From Treponema sp. (GTDB taxonomy: Bacteria > Spirochaetota > Spirochaetia > Treponematales > Breznakiellaceae): a stretch of DNA of 17,307 nt. The number at the start of each line of letters is the position of its first letter. Within the stretch, counting starts at the first letter, position 1. Below are positions 1 through 6,428 of this stretch, piece by piece. The stretch lies in contig JAITSE010000002.1 of NCBI GenBank assembly GCA_031288005.1, positions 1 to 17,307 on the forward strand, written 5' to 3'. Below the pieces are notes generated by a model that saw only the letters and a list, made by a program, of their open reading frames with translations, was not told where the DNA came from and did not search any database. A program made the position numbers and the translations under genes.

Positions 1-26
1 GCGCCCCGCCCCCGCCCGCCCCGCCG

Positions 27-107
<81 letters not shown>

Positions 108-108
108 A

Positions 109-1212
109 GACCCTGTAAACTCCGTTTCACGCTCCGTATCTAAAACAGGCGTAAAAATCGAGGCCGACTACTACGAAGCCGTATTTAAAACCATTCCTAA
201 CGGGAGCGATCCCCTTCCCACAAGAGTAAAACCCTATTACACAGGCTCGGCGAAAAAAGAAGACGAATACATCAGCATCGCCGTTACCCCGGGATATATA
301 TACAAAGTCCTGATCCTCGCGGGCGCCACGGACAACAACAGCCTGACCCTCCTGGCCACGAGTTATACCGAAGCGAATATCAAAGCGGGCGTGGTGAACA
401 CCGTGCCCGTCAACATGACATCCATTCCCCTCCAGTGGAAAACCTTAGATGCCGCCGCCGGCAACAATACTCTGGACCAGACAAACGGCGATAATGACTT
501 CGCGTTCAGCGCCGTCGAAAGCTCAGGCGGCGCGGCCCTCCCCATCAGCGTGGGGAACCGCTACGTGCACATCTCCCCGGGCACAACGGAAACCCCCACA
601 AACGCCGGGGTAGACAAAATTATCCCGACCACATCGGTACTTTCCGTGACGTTCAACGCGGAGAAATTGAAAAACCTGTTCGAGGCGGAGACAGACGGGG
701 TCAACACCAGAGGCGCCTTAACCTTCGCGGAGCGGAAGGTGCGGATTGAAGCCCTCAGCACCAAGCCCGGAAGGGATTTTACCGAAATCACCCTGGACCT
801 TGCCCGCAACACTACTACCCCCTACGGCACAGACCTCCTGCTCGGACAAGCGGCTCCATATCTCAACACCGTTATAGTACCCGCATCGGCCTCTACTAAC
901 CTGGATAATATTACCATGACCTTTAAGAACAACCCCGTCACACTGCCGAATCCGACAACAAATGTACTCCCGGACAACAACAAAGACGGGCATCTGATCT
1001 TTGAGCTTAAATACTACGCCTTCGGCACGGCGGCTTCCGGCGGCAGTCCCTGGACCATCCGCAACGGCCTCAACAGCGCCAGGGACGCAAAGGATAAAAG
1101 CGAAATCGTTTTCACAGGAGACACCTACGGCGGGGCCTTCCACCTTGTGTTCGGCGCGGGAGACCCGGATCAGAGAGACGAAACATACCTTCAAGTGGCG
1201 AAGGGCTTGTAA
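109..1212 (+). CDS. Surface/lipoprotein-like protein, 5'-truncated; paralogue of the gene at 2287
   Basis: The frame is open from the window edge to TAA at 1210-1212, so the first internal Met codon (391) is not the true start. Residues encoded from about 109 align along their whole length with the protein of 2287-3606. Shared landmarks are SRS(V/L) near the start, Y(Y/L)xGxxKxExxYIxIAVxPG, an LxLLATxY/LLAAGY region, QW at the end of the first domain, NDFAFxxxx and near the C-terminus YYAFGTAxSGGSxWTIxNGL. By comparison about 100 N-terminal residues, including any lipoprotein signal, are missing at the left edge or behind the poly-C artefact. No catalytic motif is visible and the family is not recognised by name. 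The composition, rich in Thr, Asn, Pro and Ala, suits an exported beta-rich protein. Tandem duplication with the downstream paralogue is the likely origin. Confidence 0.8.
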   Translation, partial: DPVNSVSRSVSKTGVKIEADYYEAVFKTIPNGSDPLPTRVKPYYTGSAKKEDEYISIAVTPGYIYKVLILAGATDNNSLTLLATSYTEANIKAGVVNTVPVNMTSIPLQWKTLDAAAGNNTLDQTNGDNDFAFSAVESSGGAALPISVGNRYVHISPGTTETPTNAGVDKIIPTTSVLSVTFNAEKLKNLFEAETDGVNTRGALTFAERKVRIEALSTKPGRDFTEITLDLARNTTTPYGTDLLLGQAAPYLNTVIVPASASTNLDNITMTFKNNPVTLPNPTTNVLPDNNKDGHLIFELKYYAFGTAASGGSPWTIRNGLNSARDAKDKSEIVFTGDTYGGAFHLVFGAGDPDQRDETYLQVAKGL

Positions 1213-1286
1213 TCCATAAATAGTAAAACTGTTATCGTATAAATTTAACGCATAAACAGTAACACAATTATTACGCGGATATTTTT

Positions 1287-2064
1287 ATGGCGGGATTAGA
1301 ACAACTGCGAAACGTGCTGCACGTCCTTAGGGCGTGGCTCTACCCAAACTATCTGGAACACGGCGGCAAGTACATCGCCCGGGCCAAGACGGAGAAGACT
1401 CTTGCGATCTGCATCCCTGCGGGCCGCAGATCGCCTGGAGTTTTATTTTCCGCCGGTGCTGAAAATAAAACTCCTCACACTGGTTCTCAGAACCTGCGGC
1501 GGGCTTTAGCCTTAAATGAAGTGCATGGAGTTTCGGGATAAAAAAATGTACAAACCGGAGGTTTGCATTCAGATATTACCACGAAACTCCCAAGTAAGCC
1601 GCTTGCGGCTTGCAGCGGACGGCAAGGCGGACAAAGAAAAGAACCCCGTGGACTTCGCCTTCAAAAAGCGGCAGGAACTGCGGAACGTGCTCAGCATAAT
1701 TACTGTTGAGATCGAGGGCACGGCGGAAAGCTCGGCCTACATCGCGGAAGTTCTCGATGTGTCAAGCGGAACGTCTGACGAAAAGCTCACGTCCGGGGAC
1801 GTAGTAACGCTGCTTGGAAGCCGCATAAAGATCGACGGCCTTGACGCTTCCTGCGGGCTTTACATCCTGAACGCCGTAACCGGCCTGGCCCAGAAGGTTC
1901 CTGGGAACCTTGTGGAAAACCACGCGAACCGGGTCTCCGCCCAGCTTCCTAACCTCTCCGCCGGGACTTACCGCGTCCGGGTGATCACCCAGTTCACATC
2001 CAGCGGCTTCCTCAAGGAGCCAAGACAGATAGATTACGCCCTTGACCTTACGGTATCCCCATAA
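1287..2064 (+). pseudogene. HU-like/DUF4469 family gene, interior replaced by palindromes and frame-shifted
   Basis: The 5' piece (ATG 1287 to about 1403, frame 3) encodes MAGLEQLRNVLHVLRAWLYP and on to KTEKTLA. From memory this resembles the start of the roughly 240-residue HU-like DNA-binding/DUF4469 proteins of Bacteroidetes and treponemes. The 3' piece (about 1621-2064, frame 1) encodes KNPVDFAF, ITVEIEGTAESSAYIAEV, a GSRIKIDGLDASCGLYI segment and a C-terminal VITQFTSSGFLKEPR, which matches the Ig-like DUF4469 domain. Between them, about 50-60 residues expected in the HU-like half are missing. Their place is taken by roughly 200 bases of nested hairpins carrying stops and a frame change. 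A shorter product from ATG 1516 (182 aa) is possible, but its first 35 residues would be repeat-encoded. It sits between two paralogous lipoprotein genes. The family assignment is from memory and the exact function is unknown. Confidence 0.72.
1404..1611. repeat. Palindrome cluster inside the DUF4469 gene
   Basis: In order: GCGATCTGC 1404-1412 pairs with 1426-1434; a perfect 14-bp stem starting GGAGTTTTATTTTC 1437-1450 pairs with 1461-1474; GGTTC-TCA-GAACC 1482-1494; GGAGTTTCG 1527-1535 pairs with 1582-1590 and encloses CAAACC-GGA-GGTTTG 1551-1565; AGCCGC-TT-GCGGCT 1597-1610. Almost every base of the cluster can be paired. It lies exactly where the protein family similarity is lost. Confidence 0.85.
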
Positions 2065-2075
2065 GGCGGGCCTTA

Positions 2076-2274
2076 AGGGATTGATCCCTATTCCAATAAG
2101 GAGGTGTTCCGGGCCGCGGAATCAGAGCGGCCCCGCAGAATCAGCAGAGAACCGCTTATGCGGTTCTCAAAACCGCGTAAGCCCGCGTCGCGGGCTCCAC
2201 AATTTTGCGGCCCCTGGCCGCTCAAGAACTGACTTGGGACTTTAGTCCCAAGTCAGCACAGCCGTAAAGACGGC
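2076..2274. repeat. String of perfect hairpins between the DUF4469 gene and the lipoprotein gene
   Basis: Six perfect stems: AGGGAT-TG-ATCCCT 2076-2089; GAGAACCGC 2147-2155 with 2160-2168; AGCCCGC 2180-2186 with 2190-2196; GCGGCC-CCT-GGCCGC 2207-2221; a 12-bp stem TGACTTGGGACT 2230-2241 with 2244-2255; GCCGT-AAAG-ACGGC 2261-2274. None has a U-run, so none is a typical intrinsic terminator. They would fold in the leader of the lipoprotein mRNA, the last one ending just before the ribosome binding site. Confidence 0.8.
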
Positions 2275-2275
2275 A

Positions 2276-2280
2276 AAGGA
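2276..2280 (+). promoter_or_regulatory. Ribosome binding site for the lipoprotein gene
   Basis: AAGGA lies 6 bases before ATG 2287. It supports that start over the in-frame GTG at 2413. Confidence 0.7.
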
Positions 2281-2286
2281 TTTAGT

Positions 2287-3606
2287 ATGAAACTTAAAAA
2301 CAAAAACAAAAGTTTCCAGGCGGTTTATTCGCCGGGCGCTCTCTCTCTTTCTCTTTGCTTAGCCCTGGCCCGGGCTGCTAAAGCAGCCCGGGCAGTTTTC
2401 ACGGCCAGGGCCGTGAAAACTGCTGGCTTCGCTTGCGTGTGCTGCTGTGCCGCAGCGCTTGCAGCGTGTTCTTACCCCTCCGCGCCGGACGCGGAGGACG
2501 AGCTGAGCCTCGCGGTTCAGGCTTCGGGCAAGATCAACAAGGACGGCACGGTAAGCGTGATCGTGCCGGTGCCGCAAAAGTCCGCGGAAGCCCAAGTCCG
2601 CCTTGCCGCCGCGGCGTCCCGCTCTCTCGTGGGGAGCAACGTGAAGTACACCGCGGACACCTACGAAGTCGTGTTTTATAACAAAACTCTCACGGAGACG
2701 GATACCCAGAAAAAGGCATACTACCTTGGAACGGGCAAATCGGAAAACAAATACATAAACATCGCGGTTTATCCTGGGGAAACTTATAATGTGCTGTTCC
2801 TGGCGGGTAAAGACGGCGTGCTTCTGGCCGCGGGCTACGAACCGAGCGTAAAAATCGAAGCGGGCAAATCGAACCTTGTGCCGGTTGATGTCAAGGTGAT
2901 TTCCCCCCAATGGCTTGGCGATCTCACCGCCACGAACTTGAATGCAATAGACATATCAACAAGCAGCACTGAACCGCTAAAGAGCTTGAACGACTTCGCC
3001 TTCGGCGTGGACGGCACCAACGCTGAAGTTAAGGTGTTTGCGGACCGCTATGTTCAAATAACGCCCAAGACGAGTGGTGTTAAGATTTCTAGTTCCCCCT
3101 TCGCCATAGGCTTCAACATCGCGAAGCTCCAGCCCCTGCTTGCGGCGGAGACCGGAAAACTGACATTCTACAGCGCCACCGCCACGTTGGCAGCCGTCGC
3201 TGGGGAGGGTCAAAAAGCCGCTTTCCCCGAGGTTAAATTAAAAGCCACCACTGGATCAGGTATCGCCGGCTTAGCAGCCGGCTTGACGGTGCCGACTAGT
3301 GGAAGTAAAACATATACCCTGGCTGTAAACACCAACGGCTACATCGTTTTTGCGAGCAACCTCGCTGATATTAAACTGCCAGATACGGACGCGGAAGGGC
3401 TTCTGCACTTTAATCTTGAGTACTACGCCTTCGGCACGGCGGATTCGGGCGGCAGTCTCTGGACAATTATGAACGGCCTTAAACGCAGCGCCGATGACGG
3501 CCAAAACGAGGGCGGGTACTTCCGGGTCCTCCTTGGCAATCCCGTGATTGTTCCCCAGGGTTCGGCCCAGGTTCAGGCTCCGGGTCCCGTGGCGGACGCT
3601 CTGTAA
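2287..3606 (+). CDS. Putative lipoprotein with a palindrome-expanded signal peptide
   Basis: A protein of 439 aa, exported by inference. Residues 1-60 form an unusually long signal region that ends in the lipobox LAA-C61, followed by a Ser/Asp/Glu-rich stretch. Between two hydrophobic stretches (about 18-28 and 48-60), residues 29-47 are Ala/Arg/Lys-rich and are encoded by two perfect palindromes (2368-2423). Without them a normal-length lipoprotein signal remains. ATG 2287 has a good AAGGA site. An alternative GTG at 2413 would give a compact signal, VKTAGFACVCCC then AALAAC, with Cys at position 19, but has only a weak AGGG close upstream. The mature part aligns with the partial gene at 109-1212, including NDFAFG and YYAFGTADSGGSLWTIMNGL near the C-terminus. 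No enzyme motif is visible. A strong terminator follows at 3641. Function unknown; probably surface- or periplasm-exposed. Confidence 0.82.
   Translation: MKLKNKNKSFQAVYSPGALSLSLCLALARAAKAARAVFTARAVKTAGFACVCCCAAALAACSYPSAPDAEDELSLAVQASGKINKDGTVSVIVPVPQKSAEAQVRLAAAASRSLVGSNVKYTADTYEVVFYNKTLTETDTQKKAYYLGTGKSENKYINIAVYPGETYNVLFLAGKDGVLLAAGYEPSVKIEAGKSNLVPVDVKVISPQWLGDLTATNLNAIDISTSSTEPLKSLNDFAFGVDGTNAEVKVFADRYVQITPKTSGVKISSSPFAIGFNIAKLQPLLAAETGKLTFYSATATLAAVAGEGQKAAFPEVKLKATTGSGIAGLAAGLTVPTSGSKTYTLAVNTNGYIVFASNLADIKLPDTDAEGLLHFNLEYYAFGTADSGGSLWTIMNGLKRSADDGQNEGGYFRVLLGNPVIVPQGSAQVQAPGPVADAL
2362..2423. repeat. Nested palindromes inserted in frame in the signal-peptide region
   Basis: GCCCGGGCTGC 2368-2378 pairs perfectly with 2383-2393 (loop TAAA). 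GCAGTTTTCACGGCC 2392-2406 pairs perfectly with 2409-2423 (15 bp, loop AG). An alternative outer pairing joins GCCCTGGCC 2362-2370 with GGCCAGGGC 2403-2411. The block is a multiple of three and has no stop in the coding frame. Its GCAGTTTT edge is the same as that of the palindrome at the RAYT deletion joint (4068-4121). Confidence 0.85.
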
Positions 3607-3640
3607 TGCCGCAAGCCTGTAAATTAGTTTTTTGAAATGC

Positions 3641-3670
3641 GGCCGCTCCGGTTTTGGGGCGGCCTTTTTT
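3641..3670 (+). terminator. Intrinsic terminator of the lipoprotein gene
   Basis: GGCCGCTCC 3641-3649 pairs with GGGGCGGCC 3656-3664 (one G-T wobble). The loop is GGTTTT and six T follow. It lies 34 bases after the stop. Confidence 0.85.
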
Positions 3671-3673
3671 CAG

Positions 3674-3720
3674 GGTCTGACCCCAGCAATCAGGCTTCGC
3701 CTGATTGCTGGGGTCAGACC
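3674..3720. repeat. 22-bp perfect inverted repeat with TTC loop
   Basis: Bases 3674-3695 pair perfectly with 3699-3720. The inner part (GCAATCAGGC-TTC-GCCTGATTGC) and the right flank (GGTCAGACCTCGGGA) recur at 4471-4510 with one loop change (TCC). There is no U-run after it on the + strand. It is read as a repeat unit rather than a terminator. Confidence 0.85.
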
Positions 3721-3765
3721 TCGGGAACCGGCCCGGAGGACCAGTGCAAGCCACAGACTTGCTTG

Positions 3766-3885
3766 GGAGTTTTTTGACCCGTAAAGATGTTCACAGTCAC
3801 AAAGGGAGTCAAAAAACTCCAAGCAAACCGTTAAGCAAGCCGAAGCAAGCCTGCGGCTTGCTTAACGGCTTGCTTAGCGGTTTGC
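3766..3885. repeat. BIME-like unit: GGAGTTT stem plus nested AAGCAAGCC hairpins
   Basis: GGAGTTTTTTGAC 3766-3778 pairs with 3808-3820. Its loop contains GTTCACAGTCACAAA (3789-3803), which is repeated exactly at 4410-4424. It is followed after 2 bases by a nested hairpin: GCAAACCG 3823-3830 with 3878-3885, and CCGTTAAGCAAGCC 3828-3841 with 3855-3868. An alternative inner pairing is AAGCAAGCC-TGC-GGCTTGCTT 3844-3864. Confidence 0.82.
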
Positions 3886-3940
3886 AGGGTTTCAAGTTTC
3901 TCAGCGAAGCAAATTGCGGGGGCCGGGCCATATATGGGGT

Positions 3941-4320
3941 ATGAGAAAGTTAAGATTGCTTGACCAGGATGTTTGGTATTTAGTTCGTACAAGGGTGAAT
4001 AACCGGGAGCCACTGTTTAGGCGGCAAAATGCGCTGGCGCTATTCGCCTTGGTGTTCCGGCAGGCCTGCAGTTTTTGACCCGTAATAAGCGTGAAACCTA
4101 AAGTTTCGTGCCAAAAACTGCTTAGCAATTTGCTTCGCAAATTGCAGGACACATTTGGGGGGATCGTTACTGGTCGGAGATACTGGACGGTGAACCACCG
4201 GAAGAACTTGAGGAAGATATTAGTGTCAGACCCCAGTGGAGCGGAAGGGCAGAAAATCTCGTCTTTCGGCCTTTTTTCCCCCGCTATCCCCGTCAATCCC
4301 TCCATCCGCACCACGCTTAG
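3941..4320 (+). pseudogene. REP-associated tyrosine transposase (RAYT/TnpA_REP-like) remnant, two pieces
   Basis: The 5' piece, ATG 3941 to TGA 4076-4078 (45 aa), reads MRKLRLLDQDVWYLVRTRVN then NREPLFRRQNALALFALVF. This is the N-terminus of the short RAYT-like proteins frequent in termite-gut treponemes (recalled, not searched). The 3' piece resumes in another frame at 4147 and reads GHIWGDRYWSEILDGEPPEE then LEEDISVRPQ to TAG at 4318-4320. It matches the family's conserved G-H-x-W-G-D-R-Y-W-S segment and acidic tail. About 60 middle residues, where the HUH-type catalytic core would lie, are missing and replaced by two palindromes (4060-4145). The gene cannot encode an active enzyme. Related palindromes lie on both sides, as expected for a RAYT and its REP substrates. 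The two pieces are given as one entry because together they cover one ancestral gene. Confidence 0.72.
4060..4145. repeat. Palindromes at the RAYT deletion joint
   Basis: The segment holds the self-complementary GCAGGCCTGC 4060-4069, then GCAGTTTTTG 4068-4077 pairing with 4112-4121, then a perfect triloop hairpin GCAATTTGC-TTC-GCAAATTGC 4125-4145. RAYT coding similarity restarts one base later. The stop of the 5' RAYT piece lies inside the GCAGTTTTTG arm region, so the palindrome itself truncates the frame. Confidence 0.83.
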
Positions 4321-4357
4321 CTCCCCCTGTTTCCCGAAAGTCCGTGAAATCAACCAA

Positions 4358-4373
4358 CCCCGGGGAGAAGTGC
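4358..4373 (+). repeat. 16-bp direct repeat, copy 1
   Basis: CCCCGGGGAGAAGTGC is repeated exactly at 4580-4595. Each copy precedes a palindrome unit, so it may be part of a larger repeat module. Confidence 0.7.
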
Positions 4374-4388
4374 GGAGAACCAGACCGG

Positions 4389-4460
4389 GGAGTTTTTGCC
4401 GTCCAGGAGGTTCACAGTCACAAATAGTGCAAAAACTCCAAGGGAACCCGCAGGGTTCCC
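4389..4460. repeat. BIME-like unit: GGAGTTT stem plus triloop hairpin
   Basis: GGAGTTTTTGC 4389-4399 pairs with 4429-4439. The loop carries GTTCACAGTCACAAA (4410-4424), identical to the loop of the unit at 3766. It is followed after 2 bases by GGGAACCC-GCA-GGGTTCCC 4442-4460. Confidence 0.83.
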
Positions 4461-4466
4461 AAAACT

Positions 4467-4510
4467 CCCTGCAATCAGGCTCCGCCTGATTGCAGGGTCA
4501 GACCTCGGGA
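4467..4510. repeat. 14-bp inverted repeat, second copy of the 3674 module
   Basis: CCCTGCAATCAGGC 4467-4480 pairs perfectly with 4484-4497 around a TCC loop. The right flank GGGTCAGACCTCGGGA (4495-4510) is shared with the copy at 3674-3726. Confidence 0.83.
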
Positions 4511-4517
4511 TCCAGCA

Positions 4518-4564
4518 CCGGGCTGCAAGCGCTGCGCGGTTGCTTAAGGCCCGGCTTCTTTTTT
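4518..4564 (+). terminator. Terminator-like hairpin
   Basis: CCGGGC 4518-4523 pairs with GCCCGG 4549-4554, with weaker inner pairing of GCAA with TTGC. It is followed by CTTCTTTTTT. No intact gene lies directly upstream, so it may be a relic of the RAYT locus or a repeat fortuitously rich in T. Confidence 0.4.
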
Positions 4565-4579
4565 AATTATGGATTTTAG

Positions 4580-4623
4580 CCCCGGGGAGAAGTGCAAGCC
4601 TAAGCAAGCCGTAGGCTTGCTTA
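4580..4623. repeat. Direct repeat copy 2 plus TAAGCAAGCC hairpin
   Basis: CCCCGGGGAGAAGTGC at 4580-4595 copies 4358-4373. TAAGCAAGCC 4601-4610 pairs perfectly with 4614-4623 around GTA. This is the same arm sequence as in the nested hairpin at 3844-3864. It sits just outside the 3' end of the HAD gene and marks the edge of the repeat-rich region. Confidence 0.78.
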
Positions 4624-4651
4624 GCGGATTACTGCAAGCCCGCGGCGCATT

Positions 4652-5281
4652 CTACAGAAAAGCCCGGAGATCCCGTAAATGCCTGACGCGGGGATGCGGA
4701 AAATCCGGGTATGCGTCCTGTTCGTCAAGCAGAAGCCCCCTGCCGCCCAGGGCCAGATAGCCTTCCACATAGCGGGGACAGTCGTCAATAAAAAGGGTCT
4801 CCGCGGGCGCGGCGCCCAGAGCGTCCAGGGCGCGGTAAAACGCGGAAGGAAGGGGTTTGCCCCGGTTTCCGTTCCAGCGCATATCGAAAACATGGGTAAA
4901 AAGGTCGCGGATTCCAAGCTTCTTGAGGATCCTGTCGGAATGTTCTCTGGGCGAGTTGGTCAGAATGGCTTTGGGCACGGGGAGGCTTTCCAAAAAGGGG
5001 CGCAGTTCCTTGTCCGGGGAGAGGCCGTCTTCTTCGCCTTCGGGGTGGACTGCGGCGTAATAGCCGTCAATATCCTTAAGCCCCTTTTCGTGAATGAGCC
5101 ATTCCAAGGTGGTCCCGTGCCGGGTTATGCCTTCCGCCCTGGACTTAAAGGCGTCCTCCGGGGTGGGGAGTCCCAAAAAAGGCATGACATACCCGATGAT
5201 GCGCTTCTGGAGGGCCGCTTCCATCCCGGAACTCATGGGATAGAGGGTATTGTCTAAATCAAAAAGGATGTACTGAATCAT
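4652..5281 (-). CDS. HAD-family phosphatase, pyrimidine 5'-nucleotidase-like
   Basis: A protein of 209 aa, probably a cytosolic Mg-dependent phosphohydrolase. HAD motif I is DLDNT (residues 8-12, nucleophile Asp plus general acid Asp). Motif II is the LTNSP stretch in the middle. The conserved Lys is in GNRGKP. Motif III is FIDDCP. The spacing, with a helical cap between motifs I and II, resembles the SDT1/pyrimidine 5'-nucleotidase branch, and the family fit is better than phosphoglycolate phosphatase. Substrate is not decidable from sequence. The gene is divergent from corA across a spacer of about 136 bases. Its stop abuts the repeat-rich region but the coding sequence itself carries no palindrome. 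Confidence 0.82.
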   Translation of the reverse strand: MIQYILFDLDNTLYPMSSGMEAALQKRIIGYVMPFLGLPTPEDAFKSRAEGITRHGTTLEWLIHEKGLKDIDGYYAAVHPEGEEDGLSPDKELRPFLESLPVPKAILTNSPREHSDRILKKLGIRDLFTHVFDMRWNGNRGKPLPSAFYRALDALGAAPAETLFIDDCPRYVEGYLALGGRGLLLDEQDAYPDFPHPRVRHLRDLRAFL

Positions 5282-5417
5282 AGCTCATATTAACAAATTC
5301 AGCCTTTGAATGAATACTCAATTTACTAACCTTTTCAACCTTGGATGTATAAGACGGTACTACGCAATTTGTTATCCTACAAGGACCCTCGCGGCGTCTG
5401 GAATGGAGCGGCTTGTT

Positions 5418-6407
5418 ATGCTATCCTTAGGAACTATGGAACTCTCAATTATCGGGTATGATCCCATAGGTTCCTGGACACGAAGCGCCGCCACGGTGGA
5501 TGAACTTCTGAGCTATAGGAACCCGGCGGGAATAACCTGGATCACCGTGGACGGGACCGACAACCATGAAGCCATCACCCGGCTGGCCGAAGCGTACCGC
5601 ATTCACCCCTTGACGGTTGAAGATATCCTGAACGCGGAACAGCGGCCCAAGGTAGAAGAATTCGACAATTACCTCTTCATCTGCCTCAAGGCAATCGCCC
5701 AAAAAGAGGAGGGTCTTGTCTTTGATCACATAGGCATGGTCATCCAGGAGAGTACGGTAATCAGTTTTCAGGGGCTTCCGGGGGATTCTTTTGGCGGAAT
5801 AAGAAAGCGGATTATGAATAACGCGGGCAGAATACGAAGACTGGGGACCGATTACCTGTCTTACCTCCTTATGGATTCGGTGGTGGATGAATATTTTACC
5901 GTCCTTGACGCCCTGGGCGGCGCTATCGAAACTTTTGAAGAAAGAGCGGTGAATGAAAACGATCCCCGCTTTATCCCGGACCTTCAGAATACAAAGCAGA
6001 AACTTCTGCAAATGCGCCGCGCCGTCTGGCCTCTCCGGGAGAACCTCTCCATTCTCCTCAAAATGGAATCCCCGCTGTTAAGCGGCGACCTTATGCCCTT
6101 CCTCAAGGACCTTCATGAAAACGCGATCCAGGCCGCGGAAACCGTGGAAACCTACCGGGAACTTATGGCCGGCGTGATGGAAGTAAATCTTTCTGTGATG
6201 TCTAACCGGATGAACGGCGTAATGAAGGTGCTCACAATCATTTCCACTCTTTTCATCCCCCTCACGTTTATTGTCGGGGTTTACGGGATGAATTTTACCA
6301 ATATGCCGGAACTGCGTTACGCCTACGCTTACCCTATTACCTGGGGCGTTATGATAGCCATAGCCCTGGGGATGCTGTACTTCTTTAAACGCCGGCATTG
6401 GTTTTAA
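5418..6407 (+). CDS. corA: CorA-family magnesium/cobalt transporter
   Basis: Inner-membrane Mg2+/Co2+ channel of the CorA (2-TM-GxN) family. The large N-terminal cytoplasmic domain contains HPLTVEDILN, a typical CorA signature. It is followed by a long helical stalk and two C-terminal membrane segments. The first ends in the selectivity motif YGMNF (GMN at about residues 290-292 of this start) and the second ends in the basic tail FKRRHWF. ATG 5418 is chosen because GGAG at 5405-5408 lies 9 bases upstream and gives 329 aa, close to family length. An upstream in-frame ATG at 5310 would add 36 residues with no CorA character and no visible ribosome site. It is followed after 21 bases by the Sua5 gene, probably in one transcript. 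Confidence 0.92.
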   Translation: MLSLGTMELSIIGYDPIGSWTRSAATVDELLSYRNPAGITWITVDGTDNHEAITRLAEAYRIHPLTVEDILNAEQRPKVEEFDNYLFICLKAIAQKEEGLVFDHIGMVIQESTVISFQGLPGDSFGGIRKRIMNNAGRIRRLGTDYLSYLLMDSVVDEYFTVLDALGGAIETFEERAVNENDPRFIPDLQNTKQKLLQMRRAVWPLRENLSILLKMESPLLSGDLMPFLKDLHENAIQAAETVETYRELMAGVMEVNLSVMSNRMNGVMKVLTIISTLFIPLTFIVGVYGMNFTNMPELRYAYAYPITWGVMIAIALGMLYFFKRRHWF

Positions 6408-6428
6408 GTTTGTGACCGTAGAAAAACC

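Noticed and set aside
3674..3720. Second terminator after the lipoprotein gene
   Set aside because: A very stable stem but without a U-run, and it recurs as part of a repeat module at 4467-4510. The preceding hairpin already has a proper T-tract.
3479..3754. Open frame on the minus strand across the 3' end of the lipoprotein gene (91 aa)
   Set aside because: It is antisense to a gene with clear paralogue support and runs through the terminator and a perfect palindrome. No family resemblance.
4091..4489. 132-aa open frame on the + strand
   Set aside because: It reads the RAYT 3' piece in the wrong frame; the frame giving GHIWGDRYW is the real ancestral one. The rest is repeat sequence.
1404..4623. 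Possible CRISPR array
   Set aside because: Repeats are palindromes of different sequence and irregular spacing, with no constant repeat-spacer unit and no cas genes.
5310..5417. N-terminal extension of CorA from ATG 5310
   Set aside because: No ribosome site and no CorA-like residues; the start at 5418 has GGAG at good spacing and gives normal length.
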